From Zygnema circumcarinatum (Eukaryota; Streptophyta; Zygnematophyceae; Zygnematales; Zygnemataceae): a stretch of 64,000 nucleotides of DNA. Under the pieces are notes generated by a model. It searched no databases. It was not told where the DNA came from and saw only the letters and a list, made by a program, of their open reading frames with translations. Made by a program: the position numbers and the translations under genes. The stretch lies in NCBI GenBank assembly GCA_037447605.1, contig CM074807.1, positions 2,572,141 to 2,636,140 of the forward strand. The letters run 5' to 3'. How positions within the stretch are numbered: the first letter of the stretch is position 1; each line of letters starts with the position of its first letter. This document shows, piece by piece, positions 51,201-64,000 of this stretch.

Positions 51201-54200
51201 CCATGGGCCACTAGCGTCTTCCACAGAATTTTCGCTGCCACTGATCTCAACAGTACCTTCGTCTACGAAGCCCAGGAGATGCTTGCGGTGCTCGCCGAGC
51301 AAACTGCGATCCAAGATAAGGAAGGAAGGAATAAGCTCGATGACTTCATGCTTGAGATCATCGTGAAAACTTTGGGGGGGGGGGGGGGGTTTGCAAGCTA
51401 TGAGAAGCATTTCAGCACACTTGCGTACCTGCACAAGCTCATCGGTCAGGCTAAGGCCAGTTCGAAGGGCAGAGTGCAACGATCGCATGCCCTCGAACTG
51501 AAGGGTGTTTGGAAATGCATCTAGCTCCTGTATAACATAAAGCAGAACGAGAACAGAGTTGAAACAGGATTCCCACGTTTAGCATTTCTCGGACGTGTTC
51601 CGTGTTATATAGGCGTTTCAGAAGTGGAAGTCGAATGGCAAGGATTTGAAACACGACGAGTCCTATTTAAGAGGCTCGAGAAAAGTAAAAAATCTGAAGG
51701 AATAATGCAGGTCAGGCAACTAAGACGTTTTTTGATAGTATAACGCCACGCGAGAATACGAAGGCCGGCACAAGAAATTATCTACAATCTATCTAACTAA
51801 CTATCTAGGAAGAGCAATTCTCGCTTCCAGCTTACAAGACACTGCACCCGTTTTTGTAAAAGCGGCCACATGCGTCTGGGGAATAGGAAAACCCGTAGAG
51901 ACTGTTTCAAATAGCATTGAAAAAATCTTCTCAATCACAGACTTAAATCCTTCAGAGTCCCTTGCCGGAAGGGAACTACATTTTTCCTCAAGACAGGGTC
52001 CATCGCCCTACAGGGGAGCTCCTAAGGTATCGCCCGACTGTCCACAATCTATCTGCAGATGAATGAACTTTGCTGTCCTGAAGTCCAATAAGTCCTCCAT
52101 GAAAGACTCCATTCAGAACAAAGAGTTCATCCTTACCTTACTCTTCGATTTCCCAGTACATCCAATATTTTACTGAACAGTAAAAACAACGGCCCAAGGC
52201 AAATGCTCTATCCTTTTCCATCGGACTCATTCCTTTGATTGACTTTAATTGTACCAGTTCTAGTCAAAGCAAACTTGAGGTAAAAAACGGCAGCTGGGAA
52301 TGCTGATGGCAGTTTGTACCTTGATGTACTTGTGAAGCTGCACATGGCCTCTAACAGTGAGCTGCTCAAGCAGTTCCCATACAAAAGGCGAGATAGGAAC
52401 CCCTTCAGCACTTTGAGGAATCGCAGCGCTCCGATCGTCGTACTCGCTTTGACGGCCATGCAGTGTGCAGGCCACAAGTTTAGACACTATCGGCTGCATG
52501 GAGAAAAGCATCCCAATACCCGGAATCGGTGAAACGAAGTTAGACCACTTAAACTTGGAAGTCAGTCTCAGTCGAGCAGCCCATCTTCGGCTTTCCCCAG
52601 TCCTCAAAGACATAGTTTCATTTGTAAAGAGAACTCAGAAAACTGTATCAGACCCTAGTCACAAGTGAAGCCATTCCTTACCGATGCTTTAGTGTAGGTA
52701 TATATCGGAAAGAGTTTATGCTATATTCCCTTCACATCTGAGATCAAGTGAGTTAGACCATCTATACCTGCAGTTGGTGTCCTACAGTTGGTCCGAAGAG
52801 GGCTGAAGAGCTTCTCTCGACGGACCCTAGCAGAGCCTGCAGAATGCGGCAGCAGTCTTCCTGCAACAGGGGGTCCTCGATACACTGCAGCAGAATATGC
52901 ACAATATATCTGCACACGATGTGCTTCAATGCATGATCAGTCATGACAAAAGGTACAACAACTAGTTTTTACAAGAATCAGTCAGTTGCCCGTGCTATGA
53001 ACCGTGAGGTTGACAAGCATCACATGTAGAGCAGCACTACCGGAAAGTGCTTGGGGCAGCGACACGGAGGTCCAACACTTCGATTAAGGCAGCGAGGCCG
53101 GCCAGATAGTGCCTCTTATGGCGGCCATGATTGGCTTTTTGAATCTCCATGTGCAGTTGCAGTAGAAGCTGCAGCATACAACAGGATTCACCACCGTTAA
53201 GCCATGAAATCAGGGGCACGAGCAGGCTGGAGTATCCTCACCCTCTTTTCTCGTAAGAAAATTCACCCCTCAGAACCTGAGAACGAGGCACGATCTGCAG
53301 CTTCTCTTCAGAAAGAAGCATGTAAACGTATTTGCAGAGATAAGAAAGAACAGTGATGCTGACATACCGCAAAAGTTCGGTCTGCACGGAAGACTTTCAT
53401 GGGATCCACAAGGCCTCGTGGTTTTGCACGTAAAGTCGAATCAGTCTCAACGCTGCAGTGAAACGACGACCAGAATCAGATACACAATGATGTGTACATT
53501 GATAGGCGATTTGCAGACATCATTGATCTATGTCATAGTCTACATTTGCTCAGGGAGCAGTTGGCAAGCAGAAGTGCGCACCTTTCAACAAAGCCATCAA
53601 CAAGCGTACATATGGCAGCCACAGTCGTTGCTGCAGAGCTGTAAGGGAAGTTAGGACGAGCTGCTGCGGAAGTTTGCTTCAGGAGGTGACTAACGATAGT
53701 GATCTGATGACAGCACAAGGAGGGCAACTCTCAGTACGATAGAGTCCCTCAGTACAATTTCTAGTCTACAAACCTTGAAACAAATACTGGCTAGGCACTG
53801 GCTATAGACTCATATCTACTAGGACTATCGTCTGGGCTGCATTCATGCTGTCACGCACCATTCGTTTCCGAATCAGCTCATCGCGTTCCCCCTCAGTCAG
53901 GCCGCCTTTGTCAAGCATGGTCCCTTGAAGTATGTAAGCAGCTCGCTCTTGCTCCTTTCCGTCTTCGCTGCAGTGAAGAGGAAGTAGTGCTGCAAAAAGT
54001 TCCGTAAAGTTTTCTTTCACCAGTATCGCTGAAGTCCTGCCTGCAGCCTACAATGGAGGACACAACGTGGGAGATAAGACTGCAACTCCTCGGCGGAAGT
54101 GTCCTTAAGCGATAGTCTACCACTATAATCAGCGAAAAAACTGTCCCTCTCCTTGAAACCAATCGGAGCTCACCTCGGCTAGCCAGTCGACCTCATCTAA

Positions 54201-57200
54201 GTGATCAATGAAGAAAAGCGACGGCAGAAGATGCGGACTGCAAGATCTCCAAAAGTCCTCCACATTCATTTTTGTTGTAAAAACCTCTTGGATCTGCACC
54301 CTTTGATTTCTTTCATCACAAAGGACGTCATATTTTTGCATAGCAGCTTCTGCCTTGAGGAATCTAGGGATTAGATATGAACTTGTATGCCGTTACTCAC
54401 TGTTAGCAAGGAAGCAAGGGCAGATCCTGATTGGACCCAGCTAGCCATAAGCTTCGGAATGTGCTGCGCCATCAACTGTCCCTTAAAAGCTCCCAGTCAT
54501 TGAGATAAGTTTCTGTCCAAAACCCAATCACCGTACACCATGCGCTGCAACTACGCTACTTGGTACGAGCATAAAGGCATTTGCCATTTGTATCAGATGT
54601 CGAAATGTTCACATGCATACTGTAATGAATCCACAAGCCAAGCAGGTTCCCACTTAACAAAGTTCTTTGACTTAGTCTGGGATTCCAACATGGGCAAGCC
54701 AAGTAGATGAAAAGGTTTCCGACGAAGCGCACCTGCCATCTGTCTACGTAGGAAAGGCTGCGAGCAAGCTTGTCTAAAACAGCGCACACAAGCGCCCTGC
54801 CAAACATGTGGAAACGTTAGAAGGGGGTGATGGGACTCTGGGCTCGGCTGGCAACTACAAGTAGGTAACTACCCGAGCTGCATCATCAATAAGTGAACAC
54901 GAGAACGTAAAGGTAAAGCAATCCGACTCGATGTATCCATACGCAAAGTGTCCACTCACTGAAGGCCCGTCGATGCAGCTTGTGCGCAAAGCATGAACAC
55001 AACCTGCCCATCCATATGCAGTCACTAGCAAAATGAGCTCCTCATCCCAACTTGCTATAATGGAACCGTGTCTTCGCGAGCCCACTATCGCTCTCAAATC
55101 CTTGAGCAGTAAGAGGTCACGCAATGAAAAGACGCCAGTTCACGATCCCCACTGGTTTTAACAAAACTCTTTTCATGCCCTCCGAGAGTACTATCATAAA
55201 CGTGGAGGAAAGGTGGGGGTGAAGTGGGGAAGAAGGGGTGGGGGAGAGGAGGCGAAAGCCAGGGTTTGGCAAATCCATTGTGTCATTGAAGATAAACAAT
55301 ATTTTGGCTCAGTCGGGCGTTAGACTGTATTATTTTTCACGTGTTCTACGAGGTGATCGAATTCGTGGCTGCCAAAAAACTCCTTACCTCCGATTCCACA
55401 TCGGCACTGGTTGATGCCACATTCCCAAGCATGATCGCAACTGTTTCTTGCAACGACCTTGGAACTTCTGACGTCTTTTTCATGTCCCATGCAGAAGAAT
55501 TTTCCTTTTTCTGCATGTCAACAGCATCGGAGCTCACTCGCACCAGCTTCACACCGCAATGGCCTCTGCATCATAAACGGCATTCCCGTCCTACTATGTG
55601 AGCATTCAAATGTCGGAGTCTGCTTGAAGATCCATTTCATGCTCTTGACATGTGTACTTTCCTCAACAGACGTTTGACCTTATGAATTCAGGCTTCGAAT
55701 GTGATTCCAGACATCTTAGCTTCACAAGACTTAAATTGTATCGGTCTTTCCTGTTCAGCAAGTGACTCGGTTTCTCTGTCTCCCTCAGCTTGCCTTTAAT
55801 CTGTACCCACTCAATGCGGATTCAGATTATTCTCACATGATATCCTCCAGCAGTCCCTCGTGTCCATCCCATATCTCAAACAACACTGAGATTCGCTTTG
55901 CCATACGTAGCCGGACACGATACTCCAAGTCTTGGAGGAGGGGCAGAAAGGAGCTCTCTGCAAGCACCTGCCACCACAAATACTGCCTGTGAGAATCTGG
56001 ACTGCCACATGATAAAACATCAAAAGCAAAGTAATCCAAATCGTCACGCAGAAAATGCATGATGGACCCTTTATTCTGACTGATGCGACTTACAGGAGCT
56101 TTACTACCGGGAGGAAATTTTCTGTAACCATGCCATCTTGGTTCCACTGAGATGAACAAAGCACCCAGAGAGGCATGACAGTCTAAACAACAGATAAGAA
56201 ACGGCTCTCACATTACTTACGATAGCTTCTATGGCTCGTATGCCCAGAATTCCTCTCATTGCAATATCATCAATTTGACTCGAGTGTGCTCGTCAAATAC
56301 AACCGCATGATGTGGGCAACATACTAATCAGTCGTAGAATCCCAGAAATCATCATCAGCATGAAATGAAATTCACCAAAAAATTCACCAAATTCATGTAA
56401 ATCTTCCATGTCTCTGCAGAGAACAGACCTGGCCCTCACTTGGACACGCCTTCAGCAAGCTGTGCACTGCATCCACCAGCTGTATACGGGAGGGCCAAAA
56501 GTGTAGCCGATGCTCAACGACTTGGTTAACCACCATTACAAGCCTCGCCATCATCTGCATTTCAGCACAGTTAAGTTTGGTTTGATCACTCAGACTTTCA
56601 CATCTTACTCCTTAAAAAGGTCAGGAGCGCGATAGAGCATGATTCAAGAAAGGAGCAAAGCGGACCACAAAAATACGTCAACCATATTTTTCATGATCCA
56701 AAGGCGGGAATGACATAAAAAGTGTACCTCTTCGAAAGAACGTCCAAAGACAGTTCCAATGCTGTCTGAACCCAGAGCTCTGAGCTTAGAACATAGAGTT
56801 GTAAGGCTGCGCAAAATGGAAGCGCGACCACTTTCACTTGTTCGACACTCTCCCACAACCACTTCAAACGACTCTACCTGCATAAGAATCGAGCTGTCAT
56901 GTTGTGAGGACAAAAGACGCTTGGATGGATGGACCACAACGCCTTCCTTTCACACATCCAAGCATAAAAAAGTCCATATGTAACCAATCCACCCTAGCCC
57001 TTGTCAGAAGGACTTTCTGAAAAAAGTCAGCGATCCTCTTCATGACTGTGCTTGATGTGTCAAGCAGATGAGAGCAATGGGTGCAGTCACAGGCATGGGG
57101 GAGGGAGAACTGACCAGCAGAGATAGATGTTCCTTAGTGAAATCTTGAACAAGGTCACACAGACCAGCTAGGACCTCCAGGCGAAACTGCCAATAGCAGC

Positions 57201-60200
57201 CAAACACAAAAATAAGTTGTCTTCAAATGAAGAGTAACTCCTTCAGATTTTGTACCTTTTAAAAAAAGGGCAGCTGTGAAAATTACCTCTCTGTAGCTGC
57301 TCTGCTTCAAGAATTTTACCATCCTTCCAATGGCTTTCTCCGGAAGAATCCGACCAATCGCCACCATGATGCCCACCAGCACTTCTATGCACGATGCCAC
57401 ATTTCCTGCGCAGGGGATGATGCCACTGGCCATGCCATCGCCTGTTGATTCAATGTCTGTTGCTAAGGTAGCAGAGCTACTTCCTCTTGCATCCAAGTCA
57501 TTGTCGTAGATTCGACTAACTATCTTCCCTGTGACGTCCTCTTCCTCCCCTCCTTCAGGACCCAATTGAAGCCGAGACGATGTTGTTAGCGACTCCCTTT
57601 GCCATTTTGTCAATTTCTCCACTTCTTCGCACAGTCCTTGGAATCTGTCACATGCTAGAGCAAGCAACCTTTCCATAGCCAGTCCTATCAAATTCAGCTG
57701 TTCTATCAAGGAGCCTTCCTTATCCAACCCCTGCTTCCAGGAGGTGAGAGCTCCAATGAGCCCTTGCACAGCTGCAAGGAGCTGTGTATTGAAAAGCTGT
57801 AGCACATCGCCACGACGCTGAGGCCGAGCGGCTTGCTTGTGCTGCCTACTTCCTCCTTTCAAAAACTCAGATGCAGCTCCTTGAGTTTGCACTGTGGTTG
57901 AACCTTCAACTGCAGAAGAGTCTCCATCCAGCAGAAAGGTGTTGAGGGCTTGCAGGAGTGCGACCAATTTCTTATAGACGCTTCCGTCAGGTCCCCAAGA
58001 CAATGGTGTCGCCCTGCCATTCAACATCAGTCGAATAAAGTAGAAGAGGTCTAAGTTCGTCATGGAGTACAGTTGAAAACTTTCACATTGACGCTCGAGT
58101 TTTGCGCTGTTCATCAGCAGGATACCGCTCGGAAAGAAAATCCTGCTGAACAAGGGACTTATCAGATCATTATGTTCCGCTCACCTCTGGGAACTCATAC
58201 ATTGTATCTCACGCAGGCAATGTGCTGCGATGGTGCAAAGATTCAGCAATGGAGGCACTCCAAGCTGAGTGAACATTTTGCCCGCCCTTCCCATGGTCTC
58301 ATCGAAAGTCGTTGCAGCTTTGTCAAGCAGCTCTCCTGTCAGTAATTTGGTCGTAGGCGCTCCCCTCGGATGCACTGAAAAATTGGAGACCTGCATTAAA
58401 ATGCCAGCCCCTTCATAAGAGGATGCATGCATAGACAATGCTTGCTTGAACTGCAAATGCTCGCCCTGTTAAGAATGTCTCTGTAAGTTAGACGTGACCC
58501 TAAGGCCCAGGTTTGCTTGCGCTCTGCGTGTTTGCCTGCTCAACATGAGCCATGGAAGGCTGAATGTGCTCTCACTCTGCTCAATTCTACTTCACCGCAA
58601 GCGGCTAAGAAAACCTCCCCACGCTGAAGGGCCACCAACTCAGCCTCCACAGCTCGTCCCTCTTCGGAAAGCTGTTTTTCCAAGCAACGGAAACCCAAGT
58701 GTCCAGTCAGCAACCATGAGTGCTGAGTGCGCACGAGTGCCAAACATGTCAAGGAGACAACGGGCCATCACACTATGCTTCTGTTCGGAATAGCTATGCC
58801 TTCAGTTGTAGTTACATTCTCCGGCTCACAATTCAACATAAAGCAACAGTAAGATCATGTCAAGGTCAGACGAGTTCTCACCTCTGCCCACCACTTGCAA
58901 TCGTCGACTGCTCTCGACGTAATTGAACTGGGAGGACGGTTGTAAATGATTGCAACAACTGCAGTAGCAATGGTCTGGCAGGACTCATGGGTCTGCAATA
59001 ATGCGTTCAGTGAAACTGAAGCGTCAGGCTGAGCACTTGTGCTAACATGAAACAAACATTGAGCACTGCTAAATATGCAGGACTGAATGCTTATCCTATA
59101 CCTGACGAAATAATTCTACCTACTTTCATTTTGAGCAGATCCAGTCCTTGTGGCTCATCCTACATCATGTGACCAGTCAAGCATTCAAGTTGACTGTTTC
59201 TTGAAGGATTAAAGTGGAGCCATTACAGAAAAAAGCAACCCTAAGCACTCACTTGCCATTGTTGCAGACGCTTGCTATCAGGACCAAGATAATTTAAGCA
59301 TGGGCATCCTTCAGCAAATGAGAGTTGAAGCTCGAGTGCTTACAGTGGGGGCATGAAGCATCCAGCGTAGTAAATGCTCACGAAGGGCTACGGTATCACC
59401 CTGCAATTTCCTTCCACGCCCCAAACAAAGTAAGATGGTCTCCCTGCCCTACGGAAACTTTAATTAAAGCAGCCTAATGAAGAGCGCTGCCTGAATCGAT
59501 TCCTTCAAATGCTCGTGCAGATGCTCATACAAAAAGATCATGTGAGATGCTGGGGTTCAAACCTGCTCTTCACTCCTGGAGAGCGTATCTGCCACAAAAT
59601 TCACAGCATTTCTGCACATAGAACAAAAATTGCCGTGTCATGCCTTCTAGCCGCGTGTTAATCCCGACACACACCTCTCCCGAACTAAGGACTTTGAAAA
59701 ATTTGAAAGGCAAAGGCCACGCGGACTCAGCTTACATGCTTGGTTGCTCTTTAAAAGCTCGCAAATCCCAAATCGAAGAAGTCGACACAGCAGCACCTAC
59801 TGTTACTAGATCCTGCAGCTCAAGTACAAGTATACTCAATCAGTTTCCTAATCATCCACGTGCAAAAGGCAACTCCAAGTGGACTAGGTTACCAAGGGAA
59901 TAACTCCGCATGAGCGCACCTTTGCCGCAATGAAGCCCAGTAGCCCAAGGATTTCATCAACCTACAAAGGAACGCGTCAATCAGTACTTTAAGAAGCCAT
60001 CAATCATCACCACAGAGAGGGGGAAAGCTAAAGGCATCGCTTGAGAAGATCAAAATAGGCCCAATGGAAAGAAGTCGTGTACCAATGAAGGTGTACTGGC
60101 GTAAGCAGGGAGGAAATGCAGTAGAGTATTCATGACCTCGAGCCATATGTCCCCCAAGGGCTCCTTCTGCAAGTGAACTCTGAGAGCCTTACATCAGATT

Positions 60201-63200
60201 TGCTTGGAATAGCTGCTAAGCTGAAAAATGCCAAAACGCGGAAAGACTTTAACCTGGGGGGGGGGTCCTTTGGCTGCAAGCTCTGAGGGCCATATACGAG
60301 CCAATTCCTCCAAGCATCTGGCCAATCACCAACAATGGAACGAGAGCTTCCGGAGTTTAATCGATTTTTGGCATTTTACAAGTCTTTCAAGTGAAAAATC
60401 TTTATAACACATACATGGTCAAATCAATCTCCTTTTGCCAGCAGACAACACGAAATAATGTAGCTAGCAATAGGGCTTCAGAGACCTGATTTTCCACACG
60501 AGGACATCCCGACCGCGTGATGTCGTTCCTTCTGCAGCGCTTCTGAAACATAGAACAAACTTTTCGAGAAGTTACAGAAAGTAAAAATACTTCGCTTGCT
60601 TCTTACCTTCACAATAGATTTCTCCAAGCTGCTCTTTGATTTGCTGTTTTAAAAGACAAGCAAACAGGATCGAGATTGACCAAATATTTTGGTGGCTCAG
60701 GAAAGAGGAAGTTGAACCAGTTATGTATGGTTTTGAAAAATGTTAGGCATATTCACTCTGTATTCTTTCCTAATTCAAACAACAACACGCATGGCCGCTT
60801 TCCTGACGTTATTTATTTCAGCATTGCGATGTTAATTACATGCCTTTCCTATTTTTTTCTCAAGGCTCGAAACTGAACCCTAATGGGCCATTATCTAGCC
60901 CTTGGGAATATTCCCTCCATCACCAATGTCATTTTGGGATCCTTTCCTCCATAACTTGAATTAGGAGCATAATCAGCAGAGCCCTTCCCCCGCCTTTCTC
61001 CATCATTCATTTTGCATGGCAGCAAATGTGTGGCACAAATGCAAATGCTGAACGTTGAAACCAATCACAAACAAGGCATGCTGCACATTGATCATAAAGA
61101 CCCACACTTTAAATCAAAAAAAAAAAAAAAAGGCCAACAAGCAAGTACCTGGAAAGGCTCGAAGACATGGTTTGCAGACAATGTAACAGGAAGGCGTCAG
61201 GCAGCGTAGTGTGATAGTGCCGCAGAAGAAGACAAACCGCTGCAGGCCTGTGCAGACCATCAAATCCAAGTACAGAGCATCCGTTCCTTACACAGTTATG
61301 AGCAGATAGTCCACCGAATCGAACTCATGCAGTTGCAGCAACGTGTTAAACCCGACAAGCTGTTGTCACTCTGATGCAGTGTTAAGAAGCACACAGATGG
61401 ACAAAGAACTCACCACAGGCCCTGACAAGCTTCCACGTTTTGGCAAGCCAAGGTTAACACGGACTCATGCTTGCGCCTCTTTGCGGGCCTTTCATCACTC
61501 TCCTTTGCTCCAAAGACACCCTGCAATCTCCAGACTCATAAAGAAGGGGGGCTTGTCTGCAACTGATTAATTTCATGACATACATTAAACCACTTCGAAA
61601 GTACGTGTCATCTGCAAGGACAGGTCATTTATCTCACGAAAAGCCCATATGAATTTATCGGCCACAGGCAAGAATTTGATGCAGGGGTTACCGCACCTCT
61701 GCTTTGGCAGCCTCGGCCAGCACGAGAGCAGCTAATTCTGCTAGTTGCCGGGGAGCACGAGCGCTACCTTCATCTCTGCAACGAATGGAAAAGGAGGCCA
61801 ACTTACAAGACAGCTCTGAATTCACGGCCCAAGATGAGGCCTCTTGTTTCTTGTGATTTGGCGACATCCTGACAAATGCAGGAGGGAACAGGAATTCTGA
61901 TGACGAGAAGTTGGGTATGATTCAGATTGCCACAACTGGCCCAGAAAGGTTGGAATATAGAACCTACCGAAGAAGCGAGCTGCCCAATGCCGAGGGAGGG
62001 CCGGCCTGGTCGAGTTCGCGCCTAACCAAGGCGAGCAGCTCATTCAGTGCCCCCCCTTCAGCCACCTCCTGAACACCTCTCAGCCGCAGTTGCAGCCATG
62101 CATACAAAACCAGACCTTCCTGCAGAGACCATCCCTCAGGAAATTCAGTCGACAGGTCATTAAACTACTTGAGCACCTAAAGCAAAGGAGAGAGCATGCG
62201 CAGAACTTAAACTACAAGGTCAAAGATGAAGAAGTCGAACACGCTGCTACATATGTAAAGCCTTTAGTTGCTGAGTATACAATGGACACTGGCAACTCTC
62301 AAAAAGGCTGAGCTGCACCATTCAAGAGATTGTGGCTGCTACTTGAAATGGCTTGGCTGAATTATGCGCAAGATGAAGCAGCAGGTGAAAGAAAGCAAAT
62401 TCTGGCAACGTGTCGCAGCAAACTTAAATCTGATAAGAACATCTTTCCAGGAAGAATAGGTAGGAGCAGGCAACAGTTTCAGTCAGGGAACAATGAAGGC
62501 TGGATAAGTGTCTGGCCTTGAGGTCACGGTCACGTGTGGTGAACCACGTACGCGCCATGAAGGCCCTAACACTGCTGTGCAGAGTTCCAAGTCTTAAGTC
62601 CAAATTAAGGCCATCATGAATGAGAAATGCATTAAGGGCAGCAAGCAGCTTGCGTGCGAGTCGCCCTTCATCCCTGCATGTTCGGTAAAACACATTACAT
62701 CCAAACCAGGAATGAGTGTTCAAATATATGTCTCATACACCAAGTTAGAAATCCAGGTTCCATATGTCAAAAAGCGAGGCCATTGCAGAGCCTACGCCTG
62801 ACGAAACATCCACAAACTATCAACTACACTCGACTGCTGGCTAGAGAACCCCCCATAGCACATCTTTTGGTGTCAGGGTATCACATACAGCACCTTAGAT
62901 TAGTAAACATTTGGCAAAAGCTCTGTAACAAATCCTCTCGAAGAGTTTCTGGAAGATCCCCTGGTCGGTTCTGCAGTAGCATAAGCAGGTTGACTGCATT
63001 CCGAAAAGCTTCTTCGCCCCGCAAATCCTCCGGCTTCCCTTGTACGACCTGCATCTCTAGTCTTTGCAGATGCAGGTGCACAAGATCTGCCCACAAGTCA
63101 CAAAAGCATATATTTGCGGCTTCAGGGACATCATGAGCATTGATTCCGTATTCCAACCCCAAGAGAGTCTCCGTGTCCTAGACCCAAATCAGACATGAGA

Positions 63201-63981
63201 TTGAACATTCCATGCTATGTCCAAAAAGATGTAAAGTTTCCACTCGATCCCTATACCATTAAGGTCCTGAGGTTGTCCGGCCACACTCACCTCTGTAGAT
63301 CATTATGCCCATTCGAATACGATATTCCATGACTGGCAACAGTATTCGCAACAGTGAACTGTACTCTGAAGCGAATGAGGGTGTCGCCTCCATTACATCT
63401 AGAATGTGCTGAAACAATGCCTTAACTTTCCTCCTGAGGAATAGGGGCTGACTGAGGCCTGCATAAACAAGCTACCTGTTCTGTCAATCAATCACCGCCA
63501 TCAAGAGCAGCTATCAGCACAGCCTATCCGCACAGCCAGGCTTTGCAGCCTTGGCCGTCTGTGGAACCAGTTAGCTTGGAAAGGTCCTATATTCACACCT
63601 TTATTCCCCTCCTCTGCCTTTTGCACAAAGAGGCGAAGGGTCTTGGCCAACATGAGTCGAGGAGGGCGGCGTCTGCTGGCAGCTATGTCCAGTCGAATAG
63701 ACGAGCAGAGGGCGCTCAAGAGACCAGGCCAAGACACAGCTGGAAGATAAACAAGAAAGGATGCTCAGATAGGCCAGTTCTCAACCACATCATCAGAGGG
63801 ATAAAAGAAAGAGGAGGACAAATGCCTCGATGAGCTCATGTCTCACTCTTGCATCCATTGTTATCCAGTAAAGGAGATTGCTTCCCCAGATCGATGACAC
63901 ACGTTCTGGAAATGAAAAAAACGAATTCTTCGCTGCTGTCTTCACAATGGACTCGTGCATGCCGTGAAGAGCAACATCCAA
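39760..63981 (-). CDS. ATM: ATM checkpoint kinase (PI3K-related), nearly complete
   Basis: A very large multi-exon gene for the DNA double-strand-break kinase ATM (nuclear; activated by MRN; phosphorylates SQ/TQ sites). The C-terminal exons are clear: [46 protein letters not shown] (catalytic loop), [13 protein letters not shown] (activation segment), [40 protein letters not shown], and FATC ending MFPGWGAWL-stop at 39760. The FAT region follows upstream, for example [18 protein letters not shown] and [20 protein letters not shown] (47380-47960), [17 protein letters not shown] near 45350 and [12 protein letters not shown] near 43370. Farther 5-prime are helical HEAT-type exons, such as 57155-58153. 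Near 63300-63420 and 63600-63700 are stretches resembling the ATM N-terminus ([34 protein letters not shown]). The exact start is not resolved: ATG codons at about 63860 and 63981 are candidates, or it lies off the right edge. Most middle exon borders were not resolved individually. Confidence 0.9.
42012..42059. repeat. (TA)n microsatellite in an ATM intron
   Basis: About 24 uninterrupted TA units in the intron between the DDLRQDA exon and the [16 protein letters not shown] exon of the kinase domain. Confidence 0.95.
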
Positions 63982-64000
63982 TGAGATGATTACGTTTCCA

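Overview
This is a nuclear genome window from a eukaryote of the green lineage, most likely a streptophyte (a charophyte alga or early-diverging land plant). Genes are split into short exons by GT-AG introns of roughly 100-600 bp (one reaches about 1.5 kb), there are no operons, and the BZR1/BES1-type transcription factor domain is a streptophyte hallmark. A decayed CCCTAAA-type (plant telomere-like) tract and many ACGT-core boxes agree with this. The species cannot be fixed from sequence alone. Klebsormidium-like or other charophyte algae fit the mix of plant regulators with a BK-type potassium channel, a family I understand to be absent from flowering plants.

Layout from left to right: (1) 1-687, minus: the DNA-binding exon of a BZR1/BAM7-8-like gene that continues off the left edge. 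(2) 688-3587: upstream DNA with an ACGTG-box cluster. (3) 3588-9620, minus: a Slo/BK-type calcium-activated K+ channel in at least 17 exons, most of which I joined phase by phase. (4) 9621-16063: gene-poor DNA with a perfect hairpin, a roughly 50-copy 31-bp minisatellite, a CGATA-rich decayed repeat, G-box tandem duplicates and the telomere-like tract. (5) 16064-20413, minus: a GT90 (CAP10/Rumi-like) glycosyltransferase, head to head with (6) RAE1 at 21188-24791, plus. (7) Two MITE-like elements and a duplicated promoter block at 25066-25565. (8) 25814-27678, plus: an endonuclease V/MSMEG_6728-like pyrimidine-dimer glycosylase family protein. (9) 29256-32902, plus: RRP36. (10) 34645-36706, minus: a soluble inorganic pyrophosphatase. 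(11) 36707-39759: a GC-rich promoter island and spacer. (12) 39760 to about 63981, minus: the ATM checkpoint kinase, almost complete.

The genes do not form one pathway. ATM and the dimer-glycosylase-like protein both belong to DNA-damage biology, RRP36 and RAE1 to ribosome assembly and mRNA export, and the channel, GT90 and pyrophosphatase to ion, secretory and phosphate metabolism. The most distinctive items are the algal BK channel with a GYGE filter, the bacterial-type dimer-glycosylase gene with an organelle-like leader, the minisatellite that is open in all three frames on one strand, the paired TA-flanked MITEs, and shared promoter words (TGACGTCA block, CCGTACGG, GCCACGTGGC).

Exon junctions given to the base were read by eye from consensus splice sites, phase and family similarity. 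They have not been checked against transcripts or databases.
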